A stretch of DNA of 8,498 nucleotides from Treponema sp. (GTDB taxonomy: Bacteria > Spirochaetota > Spirochaetia > Treponematales > Breznakiellaceae): NCBI GenBank assembly GCA_031268125.1, contig JAIRXT010000150.1:1-8498 (forward strand), given 5' to 3'. Positions 5,514-8,498 of the stretch are shown in pieces. The translations under genes and the position numbers were made by a program. Under the pieces are notes generated by a model. The model searched no databases, was not told where the DNA came from, and saw only the letters and a list, made by a program, of their open reading frames with translations. The first letter of the stretch is position 1, and every line of letters starts with the position of its first letter.

Positions 5514-6703
5514 GAACCGGAACCCCGTCCGCAGCACGCAAAGGCCGCTTCCAGATCAGCGATCAGGTCGTCGGCGTCTTCAATGCCCGCGGAAAGCCGC
5601 ATCAGCCGGTCGTTTACCCCTGCGGAAAGCCGCATCGGTTCCGGTATGGCCGCGTGGGTCTGTACCAGGGGGTAGGTGATGAGGGATTCCACACCCCCCA
5701 GGCTTTCGGCAAACAGGATAAGGGATACGTTCCGCAATATTACCGGCACATCGGCGCCGTTCTTTAGGTAGAACGAAACCATCCCGCTGTGCCCGCGGGC
5801 CTGGGCGGAGGAAAGGGCGAACTGGGGGTGGTCCGTAAAGCCGGTGTAGAATACCTTTTCCACCCGATCCTGCCCCCGCAGCCATTCGGCAATTCGGCGG
5901 CCGTTCAGGGCGTGCCGTTCCATCCGCAGCGCCAGGGTTTTGATGCCCCGCAAGGTAAGCCAGCTGTCAAAGGGGCCCAGGCTTGCCCCCTCGCTTTTCT
6001 GAATGTTCCGCAGGGGCTCCTCCAGATCGTCCCGGGAGTGGACCAGAAAGCCGGAAAGGGTATCGTTATGCCCCGCCAGATACTTGGTCCCGCTGTGGAG
6101 CGCCAGATCCGCCCCCAGGGCCAGGGGATTCTGAAAATAGGGGGACAGGAAGGTGTTGTCCACCGCCAGTATCCCCCCCTTTTTGTGGATAAGCTCCGCG
6201 CAGAGGCGGATATCCGTTACCTTCATCATCGGGTTTGAAGGAGTCTCGATAAAAATGGCCCTGGTTTCGTCCCGCATGGCGGCGCGCAGTTTGGCGGCAT
6301 CGCTGGTATCAACCCAGGAAAAGGAAAAACCGTAGCGGCGGTAGAAATCGTTCAGCAGCCGGTAGGTCCCGCCGTAAAGGTCTTCGGAGATCAGCAGGTG
6401 ATCCCCCGGCTTAAACAGTTTGATAAACGCGGAAACCGCCCCCATGCCGCTGGCAAAGGCAAGGCCGTAGCGCCCCCCCTCCAACCGGGCCAGGGTCCGT
6501 TCCAGTTCCGTCCGGGTAGGATTAAGCCCCCGGCCGTAATCAAAACCCGTGCTTTCCCCCAGACCGGGGTGCCTAAAGGTGGAACTTTGGTAGATCGGAA
6601 CGCTTACGGCGCCGGTAAGCCCCTCGAAAAGGCTCCCCCCGTGTACCGCCAGCGTATCCAGCGACAGGCTGCCCGCAGAAGGGCAGGTTTTTGCGGGAAT
6701 CAC
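5510..6703 (-). CDS. Cys/Met metabolism PLP enzyme (cystathionine gamma-synthase/beta-lyase type)
   Basis: PLP-dependent trans-sulfuration enzyme of 397 residues, full length for the family. The Schiff-base lysine is K207 in SGTKYLAGHND. Other expected residues are Y56 and R58 (DYGRG, phosphate contact from the neighbouring subunit), S85-G86-M87, the ring-stacking Y110, D182 bonding the pyridine nitrogen, and the carboxylate-binding arginine R369 in MRLSAGIED. The segment ESLGGVESLITYP (333-345) and THAAIP resemble cystathionine gamma-synthase, O-acetylhomoserine sulfhydrylase and cystathionine beta-lyase. These cannot be separated by eye, and gamma-lyase is also possible. The start is GTG at 6703: AGGAG lies six bases upstream, and the overlapping ATG is followed at once by TGA in its own frame. 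It is first in an operon with two Rrf2 regulators, under a promoter with an inverted repeat. The product would make or break cystathionine or homocysteine in cysteine/methionine metabolism. Confidence 0.9.
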   Translation of the reverse strand: MIPAKTCPSAGSLSLDTLAVHGGSLFEGLTGAVSVPIYQSSTFRHPGLGESTGFDYGRGLNPTRTELERTLARLEGGRYGLAFASGMGAVSAFIKLFKPGDHLLISEDLYGGTYRLLNDFYRRYGFSFSWVDTSDAAKLRAAMRDETRAIFIETPSNPMMKVTDIRLCAELIHKKGGILAVDNTFLSPYFQNPLALGADLALHSGTKYLAGHNDTLSGFLVHSRDDLEEPLRNIQKSEGASLGPFDSWLTLRGIKTLALRMERHALNGRRIAEWLRGQDRVEKVFYTGFTDHPQFALSSAQARGHSGMVSFYLKNGADVPVILRNVSLILFAESLGGVESLITYPLVQTHAAIPEPMRLSAGVNDRLMRLSAGIEDADDLIADLEAAFACCGRGSGS

Positions 6704-6709
6704 ATAAAA

Positions 6710-6714
6710 CTCCT
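6710..6714 (-). promoter_or_regulatory. ribosome binding site supporting a GTG start
   Basis: AGGAG on the minus strand, six bases before the GTG at 6703. No in-frame ATG occurs near, so the GTG is the best start for the PLP enzyme. Confidence 0.7.
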
Positions 6715-6720
6715 AGCCGA

Positions 6721-6749
6721 ATTGTAGGATAAGGACAGTCCTATTGCAA
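6721..6749 (-). promoter_or_regulatory. promoter of the PLP enzyme-Rrf2-Rrf2 operon
   Basis: On the minus strand, TTGCAA (6744-6749, four of six consensus bases) and TACAAT (6721-6726, five of six) are separated by 17 bases. The expected start near 6714 would give a leader of only about 11 bases, just long enough to hold the AGGAG. The promoter lies in the 64-base gap after prolyl-tRNA synthetase, so the operon has its own start even if some read-through occurs. Confidence 0.6.
6732..6742. promoter_or_regulatory. inverted repeat between -35 and -10, candidate Rrf2 operator
   Basis: AGGAC-A-GTCCT is a perfect 5+5 inverted repeat lying wholly inside the 17-base promoter spacer. With ATA on the left and TAT on the right (from about 6729 to 6744) it extends imperfectly. 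Protein bound here would block RNA polymerase. The two Rrf2 proteins encoded downstream are the obvious candidates. The GAC...GTC core recalls the inner part of IscR type-1 sites, but the spacing is shorter. Confidence 0.5.
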
Positions 6750-6767
6750 GGGCGAAGAATCGGAACG

Positions 6768-8498
6768 TTACGCGTTAAGGGCCTTTATTTCCGCCTGAAC
6801 GAGGGCGGCCAGTTCACCGGGGGCCTTGCCGGTTTCCACCAGGCGGTTTTCGCTTTCACCGCGGCGGCGGAGTTCCACCCTGGGGGAATCCCCGGCCAGG
6901 TTCTTGTCCCCCACGACTACCCGGAAGGGGATGCCGATAAGGTCGGCGTCCTTGAATTTGACCCCCGGCCGCTCGTCCCGGTCGTCCACCAGGACTTCAA
7001 TGCCCCGCCCTTCCAGTTCCTCCGCCAGGGTATCGGCGGCGGCCTTAACGGTCCCTTCGTACTTTATAGGGATGACGATCACCTGATAGGGGGCCAGGGT
7101 CATGGGCCAGCGGATGCCGTCATCGTCGTGGTGTTCTTCGATCACGCTGGCCAGGGTCCGGTCCAGGCCGATACCGTAGCTGCCCATGACGGGGATGCAG
7201 GTTTTGCCGTTTTCGTCCAGGTAGGTTACGTTCATGGAACGGGTGTACTTGTAGCCCAGCTTAAAGATGTGCCCCAGTTCGTTGCCTTTTTTCTCGTAGA
7301 GTTCCCCGCCGCAGCGGGGACAGCGGTCCCCGGCCTTGACGGTCCGCAGGTCCCGGACCATCCAGCCCGTAAAATCCCTGCCGTAGGCAGCATGCCGGTA
7401 GTGCAGGTCCTTTGCCAGGGCCCCGGTAACCGCATCGTTCATGGCGGTAACGGTTTCGTCAACGATAAGGGGCAGGGCCGTAAGCCCCAAGGGGCCGGCA
7501 AAGCCCAGCGGAGCGCCGGTAAGGCGTTCCACATCGGCATCCGCAGCCAGGACCGCCTCGCCGGCCTTAAGGGCAGCGGCAAGTTTTGCCTCATTCACGT
7601 CCAGATCCCCACGGATAGCCACGGCGAAAAACGCCTCCGGGTAGAGTTCCGGCGCACCGGGGGCGGGCCGGCGGCGTTCCAGGGAAGCGCAGCCGGGCGC
7701 GCCGGAAAGGTCCAGTTCCACATTTACCGCCCGGTAAATCAGGGTCTTGATAAAGGTCTCCGCCCCGGTTTTAAGAAAGGCACAGAGTTCTTCGATGGTC
7801 TTTACCGCAGGGGTGTCGATCTTCTCCGGGGCCGCCGCGGCGGCCGCTATTGCAGCTTCCGGGGAATCCGGCGCCCGGAAATCCGGCTTACAGGCGGCCT
7901 TTTCCATGTTGGCGGCGTAATCGCAGCTTTTGCAGAGGAGCAGGGTATTGTCGCCCACTTCGCTTTCCACCATGAATTCTTCGGAACCGCTGCCCCCCAT
8001 AGCCCCGGAATCCGCCTGTACGGGGATCACCGTAAGGCCGCAGCGCTTAAAGACCCGCCGGTAGGCCCGGCCCATGTCCCGGTAAGTCTTGTCCAGGCTT
8101 TCCTCACCGGTATGGTAGGAATAGGCGTCCTTCATCACGAATTCCCGGCCCCGCATCACCCCGTAGCGGGGGCGGATTTCATCCCGGTACTTGCTGTTGA
8201 TCTGGTACAGGGAAAGGGGAAGCTGGCGGTAACTGGAAAGCTCGTCCCGGACCAGGGCGGTAAAGGCCTCCTCCGCAGTGGGGGAAACCACCAGATCGAT
8301 GCCCAGCCGATTCTTGGCCCGGAGCATGGCGTCCCCCCAGGCGTCCCAGCGGCCGGATTCCTTCCAGACATCGCCGGGCACCACCACCGGGGGCTTAACC
8401 TCCAGGGAATTGACGGCCTCCATTTCCTCCCGGATAATCTGTTCCAGCTTGCGGAAGGAACGGAGCCCCAGGGGCAGGTAGGCAAAAAGACCGCCGGC
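6768..8498 (-). CDS. proS: prolyl-tRNA synthetase, bacterial type (5' end outside the window)
   Basis: Charges tRNA-Pro with proline in the cytoplasm. The frame stays open to the right edge: before the methionine at 8423 another 25 codons read AGGLFAYLPLGLRSFRKLEQ and on, typical of the ProRS N terminus, so that methionine is internal. In order are the motif 1 region (VVVPGDVWKESGRW), motif 2 with the QINSKYRDEIRPRYGVMRGR segment and FVMKDAYSYH, then an inserted editing domain of about 180 residues (FFAVAIRGDLDVNEAKL), which marks the bacterial form able to hydrolyse Ala-tRNA-Pro. CPRCGG, GNELGHIFKLGYKY, motif 3 (GSYGIGLDRTLA) and the anticodon-binding domain (APYQVIVIPIKYEG onward) follow. 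A C-K-S-C pair and the later C-P-R-C pair are both present. An alanine-rich linker of A-A-A-A-A-A type precedes the editing domain. Visible length is 576 residues; only a few tens of residues are missing. No clear terminator follows. Confidence 0.97.
   Translation of the reverse strand, partial: AGGLFAYLPLGLRSFRKLEQIIREEMEAVNSLEVKPPVVVPGDVWKESGRWDAWGDAMLRAKNRLGIDLVVSPTAEEAFTALVRDELSSYRQLPLSLYQINSKYRDEIRPRYGVMRGREFVMKDAYSYHTGEESLDKTYRDMGRAYRRVFKRCGLTVIPVQADSGAMGGSGSEEFMVESEVGDNTLLLCKSCDYAANMEKAACKPDFRAPDSPEAAIAAAAAAPEKIDTPAVKTIEELCAFLKTGAETFIKTLIYRAVNVELDLSGAPGCASLERRRPAPGAPELYPEAFFAVAIRGDLDVNEAKLAAALKAGEAVLAADADVERLTGAPLGFAGPLGLTALPLIVDETVTAMNDAVTGALAKDLHYRHAAYGRDFTGWMVRDLRTVKAGDRCPRCGGELYEKKGNELGHIFKLGYKYTRSMNVTYLDENGKTCIPVMGSYGIGLDRTLASVIEEHHDDDGIRWPMTLAPYQVIVIPIKYEGTVKAAADTLAEELEGRGIEVLVDDRDERPGVKFKDADLIGIPFRVVVGDKNLAGDSPRVELRRRGESENRLVETGKAPGELAALVQAEIKALNA

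Noticed and set aside
5514..5537. GTG at 5537 as the start of the IscR-like Rrf2 gene
   Set aside because: It adds eight residues before the conserved MRISTKGRY and would lie deep inside the PLP enzyme gene. The ATG at 5513 gives the family N terminus and the ATGA overlap.
7840..7870. GCC/GGC-rich stretch in proS as a repeat or frameshift site
   Set aside because: It encodes an alanine-rich linker ahead of the editing domain and the reading frame continues normally on both sides.

Overview
The window carries seven protein genes: five complete and two cut by its edges. Most of it is GC-rich (about 55-60% by eye) with compact gene spacing. One gene, at about 290-1532, is strikingly AT-rich (about 30% GC). 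Protein sequences and layout suggest a bacterium of the spirochaete type, possibly a Treponema of the insect-gut or other anaerobic kind. That is an impression from family resemblance and composition, not proof, and no rRNA or tRNA is present to settle it.

Left part, + strand (1-1687): the last 70 codons of a membrane transporter of the major facilitator type are followed by an AT-rich gene for a radical SAM protein. The N-terminal part of that protein looks like a degenerate B12-binding fold. Thirteen bases after its stop codon begins a roughly 142-bp folded element (1546-1687). Its outer arms, its inner arms and its orientation match an integron cassette recombination site (attC). Gene plus element therefore look like a single integron gene cassette sitting alone between GC-rich chromosomal genes. 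This is the most interesting observation in the window.

Convergent gap (1533-1917): besides the attC-like element it holds a probable + strand terminator (stem followed by T6), a perfect 26-bp palindrome that probably terminates the minus-strand operon, and G8/C8 homopolymers that form an outer inverted repeat.

Middle, minus strand (1918-4570): an M20D-type amidohydrolase/aminoacylase gene followed by an alanine/glycine:cation symporter gene. Both are probably transcribed from one good sigma70-like promoter at 4542-4570. Together they suggest uptake of small amino acids and hydrolysis of an N-acylated amino acid or short peptide.

Right-middle, minus strand (4651-6749): a Cys/Met-metabolism PLP enzyme (cystathionine gamma-synthase, cystathionine beta-lyase or O-acetylhomoserine sulfhydrylase type) followed by two different Rrf2-family regulators. 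The three genes are joined by two 4-base ATGA stop/start overlaps. The first Rrf2 protein has the C-x5-C-x5-C cluster motif of IscR; the second has lost it and resembles CymR. The promoter carries an 11-bp inverted repeat exactly between its -35 and -10 boxes, a good candidate operator for autoregulation of sulfur-amino-acid metabolism.

Right edge, minus strand (6768-8498): prolyl-tRNA synthetase of the bacterial type with an internal editing domain, lacking only its extreme N terminus, which lies outside the window.
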